From positions 86,249-150,248 of the forward strand of contig CAYLLN010000006.1 in assembly GCA_964384375.1 (NCBI GenBank): 64,000 nucleotides of DNA, in the 5' to 3' direction. The position numbers were made by a program, and so were the translations under genes. Positions 34,220 through 42,946 of this stretch are shown piece by piece; the stretch's first letter is position 1; the number at the start of each line of letters is the position of its first letter. The stretch comes from CAYLLN01 sp964384375. Its GTDB lineage: Bacteria > Planctomycetota > Planctomycetia > Pirellulales > Pirellulaceae. The notes beneath the pieces were generated by a model. That model saw only the letters and a program-made list of their open reading frames with translations, was not told where the DNA came from and searched no databases.

Positions 34220-35506
34220 ATGTCTCCCTCCCGCTCTGCCAACCTTCCTCTCCCACTCTCCTGTCTGCTTATGACGCTCGGTTCATTCGCAACGGCTGCC
34301 GACTTTCCAGCGATCGACCAGCTCAAGCCATCGGCTGGACTGCCCGATGTGCTTACAACGCTGGACGGCACGAAGATCACCACGAAGGAGCAGTGGGAAG
34401 CGAAGCGCAAGCCGGAACTCAAGGCCCTCTTTCAGCACTATATGTACGGCCGCCTGCCGCCGAAGCCCGCACGGCAGGAGTTTCAGACCGGCGAGCCGCG
34501 GGATTGCCTGGGGGGCAAGGCCGAACTGCGGGACGTGACGATCCACTCCCTGGAGCCGCGGACCGGGAAGCCCGTGCAGGTGATCCTGATCACGCCGAAG
34601 GGAGTAAAGTCGCCGCCGGTGTTTCTGGGCATCAACTTCTGCGGCAACCATGCGGTGCTCGATGATGCAAAGATTCCGCTTCCCGCGGGCTGGGTTCCCG
34701 ATCGCTGCGCCGGAGCCGAGAACCACCATGCGACGGACGCCGGCCGCGGCAGCGAAGCGGACAAGTGGAACGTCGATCTAATCGTCGATCGCGGTTACGC
34801 TCTGGCCTGCTTCTATCACGGCGACCTCGACCCCGACACGCCGGATATGGCCGATGGTATCGGCCCGGTGTTCTATAAACCCGGTCAGGAACAGCAAGCC
34901 GACGACGACGCATCAACGATCGCCCTCTGGGCCTGGGGCTTTCACCGCGTGGTGGACTATCTGACCGAGTCGCCGAGCCTCGTTGATCCGAAGCGAATTG
35001 CCATCGTCGGCCACTCGCGCAACGGTAAGACGGCTCTGCTCGCCGGCGCAATGGACGAACGCGTGGCACTCGTGATTCCGCACCAGGCCGGATGCGGCGG
35101 AACCGCGCCTAGCCGCACCGACGATCCGAAGGCCGAGAGCGTGAAGCGGATCAACACGTCGTTCCCACACTGGTTTTGCGGCAACTTCAAGAAGTTTAAC
35201 GAGCACACCGATCTCTTGCCGTTCGATCAGCACTGCCTCGTTGCGTTGTGCGCTCCGCGACCGGTGCTTTACAGCAACGCGCAAGAAGACCAGTGGGCCA
35301 ATCCCAACGGGCAGTTCGAGTTGCTCCGAGCCGCGACACCGGTGTATGAGCTGTACGGCGGTGAAGGGCTCGCGAAAGACGCCAAACCCGAGATCGGCAC
35401 GCTCACGAAAAGCCGTCTGGGCTATTTCCTCCGCGACGGCAAACACAGCATGGAGCGACAAGATTGGGAGATGTTTTTGGATTTCGCGGATGCAAATTTA
35501 AAGTGA
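34220..35506 (+). CDS. Exported alpha/beta hydrolase, glucuronoyl esterase-like (CE15)
   Basis: A 428-residue protein with signal peptide (1-27, ending ATAA). The nucleophile elbow IAIVGHSRNGKTALLAGAMD matches the GxSRxGK pattern of bacterial CE15 glucuronoyl esterases. A candidate catalytic His is in LRDGKHSMERQDWEMF near the C-terminus, and an acidic residue may lie in DDPKAESVKR or YSNAQEDQW. A lignin-carbohydrate or polysaccharide ester is the expected type of substrate, cleaved outside the cytoplasm. Early on, QHYMYGRLPPKP is typical of this group in planctomycetes, where such proteins are often annotated as acetylxylan esterases. It is followed after 31 bases by an ABC permease gene, with no evident functional link. 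Confidence 0.82.
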   Translation: MSPSRSANLPLPLSCLLMTLGSFATAADFPAIDQLKPSAGLPDVLTTLDGTKITTKEQWEAKRKPELKALFQHYMYGRLPPKPARQEFQTGEPRDCLGGKAELRDVTIHSLEPRTGKPVQVILITPKGVKSPPVFLGINFCGNHAVLDDAKIPLPAGWVPDRCAGAENHHATDAGRGSEADKWNVDLIVDRGYALACFYHGDLDPDTPDMADGIGPVFYKPGQEQQADDDASTIALWAWGFHRVVDYLTESPSLVDPKRIAIVGHSRNGKTALLAGAMDERVALVIPHQAGCGGTAPSRTDDPKAESVKRINTSFPHWFCGNFKKFNEHTDLLPFDQHCLVALCAPRPVLYSNAQEDQWANPNGQFELLRAATPVYELYGGEGLAKDAKPEIGTLTKSRLGYFLRDGKHSMERQDWEMFLDFADANLK

Positions 35507-35537
35507 GTGCCTGGTCGCGCCGTCGGCTCGTGGGACC

Positions 35538-37067
35538 ATGCACCTTCTGCTCAATTCGGCCATTCTGGCGGGCGGGGCGACAGTAATCGCGCTGCCTCTG
35601 GGGACGCTGCTGGCGCTGACGATCGGCCGGTTGCGCCTCGCGGGTTGGCGGATTGCGGCGATGCTGGTCGGGATGCTCCTCTTCCTGCCGCTCTATGTGC
35701 AGCTTTCGGGCTGGGACGCGGCACTGGGAAAGCTCGGCTGGTTCACGCTCGCGTTTGGCACGGGGCCGCGGCCGTGGCTCGACGGCATGTTCGGAGCGAT
35801 CTTTGTGCATGGCGTGGCGGCGATCCCTTGGGTGGCACTGATCGTCGGCTTGGGGCTGACGCAAGTCGATTCTCGGCAAGAGGAGGCGGCACTGCTCGAT
35901 ACGTCTCCGCTAACCGTGCTGTGGCTGATCACGCTACCTCAATGTGCGGGATTCATCGCCGCGGCAGTTCTCTGGGTGGTCGTCAGCACGGCGACCGAGA
36001 TGACGGTGACGAACGTCTATGTCATCGACGAAAACCAGCGGACGTTTACCGAGCAGTTCTACATGAACTTCTCGCTGGCGGCTGATGCGACGGAGGCAAC
36101 GCTCGGCGTCCTGCCGGGACTCGTCGGGCTGGCGGTTGTCATCGTGGCAGCGTTGGTGGTGCTCGCGAGACTGACGAGCCGGCGTCTGTTGGCCGGCGCG
36201 AGCCGCGAGGTGAGCCTGCCGCTGGGCGTTAGCGGATTGGTACTGAGTTTATTGCAGTGGCTCATCGTGCTGACGCTGATTGGCGTGCCGGTGGCGAGTC
36301 TCGTGGCCAAAGCCGGATTCGTCGTGACGGAAACAGCCGGTGTGCGCCACCGCGGATGGTCGGCAACGAAAGCGTGGGAAGAGGTAAGCAAGACTCCTGC
36401 ACTCTTCGGCGAAGAGCTCGGCTGGACGCTGGCAATTGCCTTGCCGGCAGCATGCGTGGCGGTCGTGCTGGCGGTGCTGCTCGCCTGGCCGGCGCGGCGG
36501 GGCGGCAGTTGGGCTTGGCCTGCCATGATTGTCAGCACGCTCTGCCTGGCGATTCCCGGACCGCTCGTTGGCGTCGCGACCATCGAAGTGTTCAACGGCT
36601 CGTGGTCTGGCCCACTTTCCTGGCTGTATCACGAAACGCTCGTGCCGACGATCCTGACCGTGACGATCCACGCCTTGCCGATTGCGGTGCTTGTCGCGTG
36701 GCATTCGTTCGCATCACTCCGGGACGATGAACTCGCGGCCGCGGCGCTCGACGGGGCGGGGACGCTCGCGACACTGTGGCGTATCGCCCTGCCGCAGCGC
36801 TGGCCGGCATTGGCAGGAGCCTGGCTGGCGGCATTGGCGGTGGCGGCGGGGGATCTGGCCTGGTCGCTCTTGGTGATTCCGCCAGGCGTCGATCCGGTGC
36901 CGCGCCGCGTGTTTGGCCTGGTTCATGCTGGCGTGGACGAGCAGGTGGCCGGGATTTGCCTGGTAATGATCGGGGCCTATGCAGTGATGGCAGGGTTATA
37001 CTTCGGGATCGTGCGGTGGCGCAGGTATAATAGGGGAGGCAAGTCCCTCGCTGACGCTTCGGTTTAG
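35538..37067 (+). CDS. ABC transporter permease with two fused modules (iron(III)-type)
   Basis: A 509-residue inner-membrane protein with two permease modules in one chain, as in FbpB-like iron(III) or thiamine permeases. Each half carries an EAA loop: QEEAALLDTSPLTVLWLITL (about 114-133) and ELAAAALDGAGTLATLWRIA (about 395-414). Around twelve hydrophobic helices are visible. No ATP-binding subunit or substrate-binding protein gene is next to it, so the partners must be encoded elsewhere or the gene has been separated from its operon. Substrate assignment to ferric iron rests on architecture only; other small ligands are possible. Confidence 0.82.
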   Translation: MHLLLNSAILAGGATVIALPLGTLLALTIGRLRLAGWRIAAMLVGMLLFLPLYVQLSGWDAALGKLGWFTLAFGTGPRPWLDGMFGAIFVHGVAAIPWVALIVGLGLTQVDSRQEEAALLDTSPLTVLWLITLPQCAGFIAAAVLWVVVSTATEMTVTNVYVIDENQRTFTEQFYMNFSLAADATEATLGVLPGLVGLAVVIVAALVVLARLTSRRLLAGASREVSLPLGVSGLVLSLLQWLIVLTLIGVPVASLVAKAGFVVTETAGVRHRGWSATKAWEEVSKTPALFGEELGWTLAIALPAACVAVVLAVLLAWPARRGGSWAWPAMIVSTLCLAIPGPLVGVATIEVFNGSWSGPLSWLYHETLVPTILTVTIHALPIAVLVAWHSFASLRDDELAAAALDGAGTLATLWRIALPQRWPALAGAWLAALAVAAGDLAWSLLVIPPGVDPVPRRVFGLVHAGVDEQVAGICLVMIGAYAVMAGLYFGIVRWRRYNRGGKSLADASV

Positions 37068-37099
37068 TATTCCTCGCTTGCGCGTCGGGTTGGTGTCGC

Positions 37100-38233
37100 G
37101 TGAATTTGCAAGGACTAGTGGCGTGTCTGTTCCTCCTCATGCCCACCGCGGCGCACGGGCTCGACTACGTCGCGCGCACCGGAGAGGTGAAGCCGCGCGA
37201 ACTGGCCGGCAAGGTGCAGGTCGAAGCGGCTGACGGCGGCGTGCTTTTACTCACGCCCGATGGGGCAATGTGGCCGCTGCCGAAGGAAGGCATCGCCGAG
37301 CGCCGCAGCGACGCCAAGCCCTTTGAGCCGCTCACCCGGCCACAGCTTGTTGCCCGACTGACGAGCGAATTGCCCGCCGGCTTCAAGTTCCATCAGACGA
37401 AGCATTATCTGATCGCCTACAACACGTCGCCCGCTTATGCCCAATGGGTCGGCTCGCTCTATGAGCGGTTGTACTCGGCATTTCACAACTACTGGGAGCG
37501 CCGCGGCATCACGCTGCACGAGCCGGAATTTCCGCTCGTGGCCCTGGTGTTCGACAGCCGCGATTCGTACGCGGAGTTTGCACGGGCAGAGGTGGGCGAA
37601 GCGGCCCGCTCAATGATCGGCTACTACAGCCTGCAGACGAACCGGATGACGATGTACGACCTGACCGGCGTCGAGGGGGCGGCCCCCGGCGATCGGGGCA
37701 ATGCTGCTCGAATCAACCAGATTCTCTCGCAGCCCGGAGCCGAGCGGACGGTGGCGACGATCGTTCACGAGGCGACGCACCAGCTCGCTTTCAATAGCGG
37801 CCTTCAGGTGCGTTATGCCGACCTGCCGCTCTGGGTGAGCGAGGGGTTGGCGATCTTCTTCGAGACGCCGGACCTCGGCAGTGCCAAGGGATGGCGGACG
37901 ATCGGCGGCGTCAATCGCGTGAATCTGACGAATTTTCGCAAGTACCTGCGCTCGCGGCCGGAAGACGGGCTGGAACTGCTCCTGGCCGATGACAAACGCT
38001 TCCGCGACCCGGCGACCGGCCCCGACGCTTATGCCGAGTCGTGGGCGCTCACCTATTTCCTCTTGCAAACGCGAAAGGAGGCGTATGCGAAGTACCTGCA
38101 AGCGATGGCCGAGCAACAGCCGCTGATCGACATCTCGCCGCAGGACCGCATCGCCCGGTTCAAGGAGCATTTCGGCAGCGATTTGGCGGAACTGGACGCG
38201 GAATTTCTGAAGTACATGCGGGGCGTCGAGTAA
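37100..38233 (+). CDS. DUF1570-type exported metallopeptidase-like protein (copy 1)
   Basis: A 377-residue protein starting at GTG 37100 with a signal peptide (about 1-20, ending AAHG). The N-terminal 90 residues look like a small beta domain (LAGKVQVEAADGGVLLLTPD). The DUF1570 region carries a zinc-binding HEATH motif in TIVHEATHQLAFNSGLQ and a downstream Glu in LPLWVSEGLAIFFE, the gluzincin arrangement. It is therefore likely an exported zinc peptidase, although activity in this family is not established to my knowledge. The next gene encodes a shorter relative with the same motif pair. An inverted repeat separates the two. Confidence 0.82.
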   Translation: MNLQGLVACLFLLMPTAAHGLDYVARTGEVKPRELAGKVQVEAADGGVLLLTPDGAMWPLPKEGIAERRSDAKPFEPLTRPQLVARLTSELPAGFKFHQTKHYLIAYNTSPAYAQWVGSLYERLYSAFHNYWERRGITLHEPEFPLVALVFDSRDSYAEFARAEVGEAARSMIGYYSLQTNRMTMYDLTGVEGAAPGDRGNAARINQILSQPGAERTVATIVHEATHQLAFNSGLQVRYADLPLWVSEGLAIFFETPDLGSAKGWRTIGGVNRVNLTNFRKYLRSRPEDGLELLLADDKRFRDPATGPDAYAESWALTYFLLQTRKEAYAKYLQAMAEQQPLIDISPQDRIARFKEHFGSDLAELDAEFLKYMRGVE

Positions 38234-38240
38234 ATGGAGG

Positions 38241-38317
38241 AATGACCAATGCCCAAGCACCAATGACCAATGGTCGCTGCAACAGCATTGGTCATTGGGA
38301 TTTGGTCCTTGGTCATT
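38241..38317. repeat. Long imperfect inverted repeat (AATGACCAATG family)
   Basis: Arms of about 32 bases, 38241-38272 and 38286-38317, built from AATGACCAATG and CATTGGTCATT units around a short loop. It lies directly after the first DUF1570 gene. A related sequence with AATGACCAATGAC lies at 56578-56599, between another pair of convergent genes. Confidence 0.75.
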
Positions 38318-38341
38318 TGGAATCGCCTTGCCCCTGCCAGC

Positions 38342-39163
38342 ATGCCTCGGTATAGTCCCGGACCCTCGGTGCTATCACTCGTGGCTGGCAGGACGGCCTT
38401 GAAGACGATCGCGAACATTGGCGTGCTGGCATGGCTCGCGTTGGCGGCTGCCGGCACTCTTGCGCAGGATCGCTGGCCCGACGAACGAACCGCCGGCAAA
38501 TTCCTCTGCCATGCAGACTTTTCGCTCGCTGGCGAAGGAGAATTGCTCGTGGAACTGGGCCGCTTGCAGCAGGACCTAGTGACGACGCTGGAAGCGAAGC
38601 CATCGAGCGAGTCGGTGCATCTGTTCCTGTTCGACAAGAAGCCCACGTATCAGGCCTACATGCAGCGGCATTTTCCCAAGGTGCCATATCGACGAGCGCT
38701 GTTTATCAAGGCGCGCGGGCCGGGGATGGTGTTTGCCTATCGAGGCGACGAGTTCGGTCAGGACGTGCGGCACGAGTGTACGCACGCTCTGCTGCACACC
38801 TGGCTGAAGCAAGTGCCGCTCTGGCTCGACGAGGGACTGGCCGAATACTTCGAGGTCGCGCACGATCAGCGGGCCGGGCATCATCCGCATTTGGCAGCGG
38901 TCCGAACGATGGTTCGCCTGGGTGATTTGCCGCGGCTGGAGGAGCTTGAGTCACTGGGCGAGATCGACGACATGGGACGCGACGAGTATCGCGATGCATG
39001 GGCCTGGGTCCACTTCTGTGTGCATGGTCCACTCGAAGCGAATGCGGAGCTGTTGCGATACTTGGCGGACCTCGAGTCAGGCGGCGATGCAGGGAAGCTT
39101 AGCGACCGGCTCAGACGCACGCTGCCCGACTTGAACCGGCGGATGAGCGAACATTTTCGGTAG
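38342..39163 (+). CDS. DUF1570-type exported metallopeptidase-like protein (copy 2)
   Basis: A 273-residue relative of the preceding protein. The motif pair is VRHECTHALLHTWLK (HExxH) and PLWLDEGLAEYFEV, the expected gluzincin zinc ligands. The start is placed at ATG 38342, which leads into a hydrophobic export signal (TIANIGVLAWLALAAAGTLA); the frame continues upstream through the inverted repeat, which argues against an earlier start. It lacks the N-terminal beta domain of copy 1. The substrate and activity are unknown. It converges on the subtilase gene, with a palindromic element between them. Confidence 0.78.
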   Translation: MPRYSPGPSVLSLVAGRTALKTIANIGVLAWLALAAAGTLAQDRWPDERTAGKFLCHADFSLAGEGELLVELGRLQQDLVTTLEAKPSSESVHLFLFDKKPTYQAYMQRHFPKVPYRRALFIKARGPGMVFAYRGDEFGQDVRHECTHALLHTWLKQVPLWLDEGLAEYFEVAHDQRAGHHPHLAAVRTMVRLGDLPRLEELESLGEIDDMGRDEYRDAWAWVHFCVHGPLEANAELLRYLADLESGGDAGKLSDRLRRTLPDLNRRMSEHFR

Positions 39164-39164
39164 C

Positions 39165-39251
39165 TGGCGAGCGGGGTGCGTGAGCACCCCGATGATGCGG
39201 CGGTGCAGTAAGGAGTCAAACCATCGGGAGGCTGACGCCTCCCGCTCGCCA
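39165..39251. repeat. Double palindrome between convergent genes (REPIN-like)
   Basis: An 87-base element. Outer 11-base inverted arms TGGCGAGCGGG and CCCGCTCGCCA (39165-39175 and 39241-39251) enclose two hairpins, 39172-39191 (stem CGGGGTGC, loop GTGA) and 39225-39244 (stem CGGGAGGC, loop TGAC). It fills almost the whole gap between the stops of the DUF1570 and subtilase genes. Confidence 0.78.
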
Positions 39252-39264
39252 ATACATTGCGCGC

Positions 39265-41832
39265 CTAAACGCCAATCTTGCGAAACAAATAGTCGAGCGC
39301 CGCGAGTTCCGTATGCAAGCGGTGCTTGGCACGAGTGTGAGCGAGGAGCGATTCGATCTCGGCAAGTTCGGTAGTGTAACCAGAGCCAGGGTAGCCGGGA
39401 GCAGCGTTTGCGGGAGCATAGACCCAGCCGGTGCTCTTGCGGCCGCCGAGCCAACTGTCGCTGCCGGTGGTGTAGAAGTTGACCTGGTCGGTTCCCGCAC
39501 CGCCGTGAAAGCGCATGGTCTGAAAGCCTTCGACCCGGATGCTGACGCCGCCGCCTTGGAAGTCGCGAGCACCGGCCCAAATGGTGAGCACGTCGTTGCC
39601 CGCTGAGCCGATCAGCGTGCCCGTGTCGCCGCCGCTCGTGGCGAGTACGGTCACGCTCCCAAAGCCCGCCGCAATGGATTGAAAGCCGGGGCCGGAAAGG
39701 GTGGTCGAGGCGACGCTGGCCGAAAGCGTGTCGCGGCCGGCGGAGTCGTGCAGCGTCGCTTGATCAAGCGCGTTGCCCACGACGCGGGTGAACTCGACGC
39801 CGGTGGCGATTGCGGTCGTGCTGCCGCCGACGACTAGGGCGCTGCCGGGGCGAAGCGCAGCCGTTTCGGCCGCCGCGCTGCCAATGATGGTGACGGCGTC
39901 GTAGCCAGCGCCGCCATCGAACCGGATGCTTGTCGCGCTAGCAAAGCTGTAGGTGACGCCGCCTACGGTAAACTGCCGCGAGCCCAGGTCTGCATGGAAT
40001 GTGTCGCTCTTGCTTGTGCCGAATACTTGGGCGGCATTGCCTGCGAAGGAGACGAGGTTCGTCAGCCGCAGATCAACGTCGGCGTTCGAGCCGACGACGC
40101 GAATGAAGTACGTGTTCCCGGCGGTTGCGGTCAGGTCGATGCGTTCGGCGTTTCCTGCTCCGCGGCTGGCGGCGACGAGGCGATTTTGGCTGTCATAGAC
40201 TTCGAGGTCGATATTGCCGCGCTGGTGCTGGAAGAGTGCTTCGAGTGTAAATGTGCCGGTGCGTCCAGCGGTCACTTGGAACCAGTTATCTGATCCCTGT
40301 AAGTTCAGGCCGTCTCGGCGGAGTTGCTGGATCGTGCCGAGATTCACAGGTGAAGTCGGCGTGACGCCACCGCCATTGATGTTGCTGCCAGTGTTGCGAC
40401 CCGTGTTTGTGCCGCTGTCGTTGCCGAGACTGCCCGCGAGCCTCAGATCAATCGAATACTTGCCGATCGTATTGCCGCCAGCTACGCCAACGACGTAAGT
40501 CTGCCCGGCTTGCACGTTGATCGTGAGTCTGTTTCCTTGAATCTGGCCGACACCACCGGCCGTTTGCCACGTGGCGGCAAGCTCCGTGCTGCCGCCGAGC
40601 GTGAGTGTCGCCGACCCCGATTGCCCCGCCGTGAAGCGGAAGAAGTCCTGGTCGCTTGTTTGTCCGATAGTGCCGCTGACGTTGAGCGAGGTCGTGAGCG
40701 TGCCGAGACTCTTGGCGTCTGCGATGGAAGACGACTCATCGACGCCGACGAGCGACTGCAGGGCGCTCTGCAAGTTGACCCGTCGATAGCTGGCGCTCGT
40801 CGTTGCGTCGTACACGAGATCCGCGGTCGTTCGCAGCCGCTCGTAGATCGTCGTTTGCGTGATGCTGGCGATGCCCAGGTTTTCCATCGCCTCACGAACG
40901 AGCACGCTCGCGCCAGCGACCCACGGAGCGGCCATGCTGGTGCCGCTGGTGGCCCCCCAGTCATCCTTGCGGCCGTCGCCGCCGTAAAAATGATCGGGGA
41001 GCGTGCTGGTGATTCGTTCGCCCGGCGCGGCGAGCACGCGGTCCGATCGCTGGCTGAAACGGCTTAGGTTGCCGGCTGCATCGACGCTGGCAACGGGCGT
41101 CACGTACTGGCTGGCGGCAGGATAGCTGAGGCCCGCCTGGCCATAGACGAGAAATCCGTTGCCGGCCGCAGCGGAGATAAAGATGCCGTCGTCGGCGAGC
41201 TGCTTCAGTTCGTCCTCGAACGCAGCCCAGCTTGGCAGGCCACTGCCGTTCCAGTCGGTGCCGAGCGAGATGTTGACCGTGGTGATCGGGTTCTCGAAGG
41301 TGCTGCGGTTTTGGTGGACCCAGCGGAGGGCAGCTTCGACCCAGGCGATTTGGCTTTGGCCACGGTCGTCGAAGACGCGCAGCGCGACGAGATCGACTTC
41401 GGGGGCGACGCCGGCATGCTCGTCGTCCGCGGCGCCGATGATGCCGGCGACGTGCGTCCCGTGATAGCCGGCAGGGCCGTCGTCGTAAGGATTCACGTCG
41501 TTCTCGGCAAAGTCCCAGCCGCCGACCACGCGATACGCCTTGCCGAGTCCGCCGCCGAGAGCGACGTGGTCGTACGCGATGCCACTGTCGATGACGACAA
41601 CCGTCTGCCGCGAGCCCGCGAGTCCATACTGCTCGCGGATGGCAGCCACGTCGTTCCAGGCGGGAGCGGCAGCGGCGCTAGCGACCTGCGGTCCGGCGAG
41701 CGCCACGATGTCGCCGGCGGTTTGATCGATCCAGTAGTCTGCCAGCGACTGACCGGACATCGCCAGCCGCTCTTCGCAGCTTTCGAATTTCCACTCGCGG
41801 CGGTCGGCGGATTGTTCTTCGCGCGGTTGCAT
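39265..41832 (-). CDS. Secreted S8 (subtilisin-like) serine protease with PPC-like domains
   Basis: An 855-residue protease. Counting from ATG 41832, the catalytic triad is Asp82 (VVVIDSGI), His124 (YHGTHVAG) and Ser299 (GTSMAAPWVAG). After the catalytic domain come two beta domains like bacterial pre-peptidase C-terminal domains (SLNVSGTIGQTSDQDFFRFT and LQGSDNWFQVTAGRTGTFTL), then a Gly/Thr/Ala-rich region and an unknown C-terminus. The N-terminus has no ordinary signal peptide but carries KFESCEERLAMSG (about residues 15-27), close to the LEPR-XLL-type sorting motif, also present in the giant protein at 49210. The open frame extends to 41961 but the upstream part is Arg/Cys-rich and unlikely to be translated. 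Confidence 0.9.
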   Translation of the reverse strand: MQPREEQSADRREWKFESCEERLAMSGQSLADYWIDQTAGDIVALAGPQVASAAAAPAWNDVAAIREQYGLAGSRQTVVVIDSGIAYDHVALGGGLGKAYRVVGGWDFAENDVNPYDDGPAGYHGTHVAGIIGAADDEHAGVAPEVDLVALRVFDDRGQSQIAWVEAALRWVHQNRSTFENPITTVNISLGTDWNGSGLPSWAAFEDELKQLADDGIFISAAAGNGFLVYGQAGLSYPAASQYVTPVASVDAAGNLSRFSQRSDRVLAAPGERITSTLPDHFYGGDGRKDDWGATSGTSMAAPWVAGASVLVREAMENLGIASITQTTIYERLRTTADLVYDATTSASYRRVNLQSALQSLVGVDESSSIADAKSLGTLTTSLNVSGTIGQTSDQDFFRFTAGQSGSATLTLGGSTELAATWQTAGGVGQIQGNRLTINVQAGQTYVVGVAGGNTIGKYSIDLRLAGSLGNDSGTNTGRNTGSNINGGGVTPTSPVNLGTIQQLRRDGLNLQGSDNWFQVTAGRTGTFTLEALFQHQRGNIDLEVYDSQNRLVAASRGAGNAERIDLTATAGNTYFIRVVGSNADVDLRLTNLVSFAGNAAQVFGTSKSDTFHADLGSRQFTVGGVTYSFASATSIRFDGGAGYDAVTIIGSAAAETAALRPGSALVVGGSTTAIATGVEFTRVVGNALDQATLHDSAGRDTLSASVASTTLSGPGFQSIAAGFGSVTVLATSGGDTGTLIGSAGNDVLTIWAGARDFQGGGVSIRVEGFQTMRFHGGAGTDQVNFYTTGSDSWLGGRKSTGWVYAPANAAPGYPGSGYTTELAEIESLLAHTRAKHRLHTELAALDYLFRKIGV

Positions 41833-42298
41833 GCCGGGGCCAATGGGTCGTCTGGCAGCAAGCGCGCGAGCGCAGCACGCAGGCGAAGAATCGCCCGAAT
41901 GCTGGCACGGGTGGGCAAAGCAATTGCCCGACCCAAGGCCGCGTCGCCCGAAGCCAGGCACGATGGGGACGGAAAGCAGCCGGCCGTCCCTGCGGCATGC
42001 GTGAGAAAATCTAGGTCACTAAAAAGCTAGATCACAGTGCTACGAGGCTGTCGTTGGGCCAGTTCGTAGGTGGGAAATGGAGCGAACCGCAAGTCGCACG
42101 ACCGGCAGGACTTGGGCAATCAAATTGACGATCGGGAGGCGTCGGCCTTTCTGTCACGTGATAGCTGGCAAAGTCGGTGCAATCGGTAGGGTTTGCCATA
42201 TTCCGACATCCGACTTCCGACTTCCGCCAATCTCAGTGGGCTTACGCCCACACACTCGCCTCTGAACCCTACCTGCCGCGGCAATCCGTGCGGGCATC
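41833..42298. other. Divergent intergenic region with small hairpin
   Basis: About 465 bases between the subtilase start and the next + strand gene. A short perfect hairpin lies at 42236-42251 (GTGGGC, loop TTAC, GCCCAC), preceded by three tandem TTCCGAC-like units at 42200-42226. No gene, RNA or promoter could be assigned with confidence. Confidence 0.5.
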
Positions 42299-42943
42299 GT
42301 GCCCGAAGCTGAATTCCGCCCGCCCGCGCTTCCGAAGAACGACCTATCGACTCCACCACTTCCGCCGCAAAGGAATGCGACGTTGAGTGTCGGCAGCCTG
42401 ATTCGCAACTCGTACCTGCTTTATCTTTCGCAACCGGCGGCCGACCGCGTCCTCTTCAAGGGGATGAAGGGGAGGCCGATTCGCTCGATCGTTGAGATCG
42501 GCGTGGGCCTGGGGGGCCGGACCGAGCGACTCTTCGAGGTTGCCGCATGGCGTCCCGATTGCCTGCCGCTCAAGTATTGCGGCATCGACCTGTTCGACAG
42601 CCGGCCCGCGAGCCAGCCGCGACTGACGCTCAAACGGGCGCATCACGACCTGCGGGCAACTGGTGCGACGATCCGCCTCGTTCCTGGCGATCCGGCCGAT
42701 GCATTGCATCGGAGCGCGAATGCCCTGACCGGGACCGATCTCTTGATCGTCAGCGCGAATCAAGACGCGGCTTCGCTCGCTCAAGCGTGGCGCTATGTCC
42801 CGCGCATGATCCACCCGCAGACGCTCGTGTTTGTGCAGGACGCGAGCGGCGCGGCGGGCAAGGAGTTCTGGCGGCAGGTGCGGTTTGAAGAGATCGAAAA
42901 ATTGGCCGCCGAGGCGCGCAAGGCCGTGCGCCTGGCGGCATGA
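42299..42943 (+). CDS. Rossmann-like protein, possible SAM-dependent methyltransferase
   Basis: A 214-residue protein. The segment SIVEIGVGLGGRTERLFEVA resembles motif I of class I SAM-dependent methyltransferases (ExGxGxGxxT), followed by KYCGIDLFDSRP, which could supply the acidic motif II residue. The later strands TDLLIVSANQDAA and TLVFVQDASGAAGKEFW fit the fold. The start is taken at GTG 42299; the first 30 residues are Pro-rich and may not be part of the domain. It ends 3 bases before the convergent giant kinase gene. Neither substrate nor activity can be assigned; some Rossmann proteins with this motif are not methyltransferases. Confidence 0.62.
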   Translation: MPEAEFRPPALPKNDLSTPPLPPQRNATLSVGSLIRNSYLLYLSQPAADRVLFKGMKGRPIRSIVEIGVGLGGRTERLFEVAAWRPDCLPLKYCGIDLFDSRPASQPRLTLKRAHHDLRATGATIRLVPGDPADALHRSANALTGTDLLIVSANQDAASLAQAWRYVPRMIHPQTLVFVQDASGAAGKEFWRQVRFEEIEKLAAEARKAVRLAA

Positions 42944-42946
42944 GCG

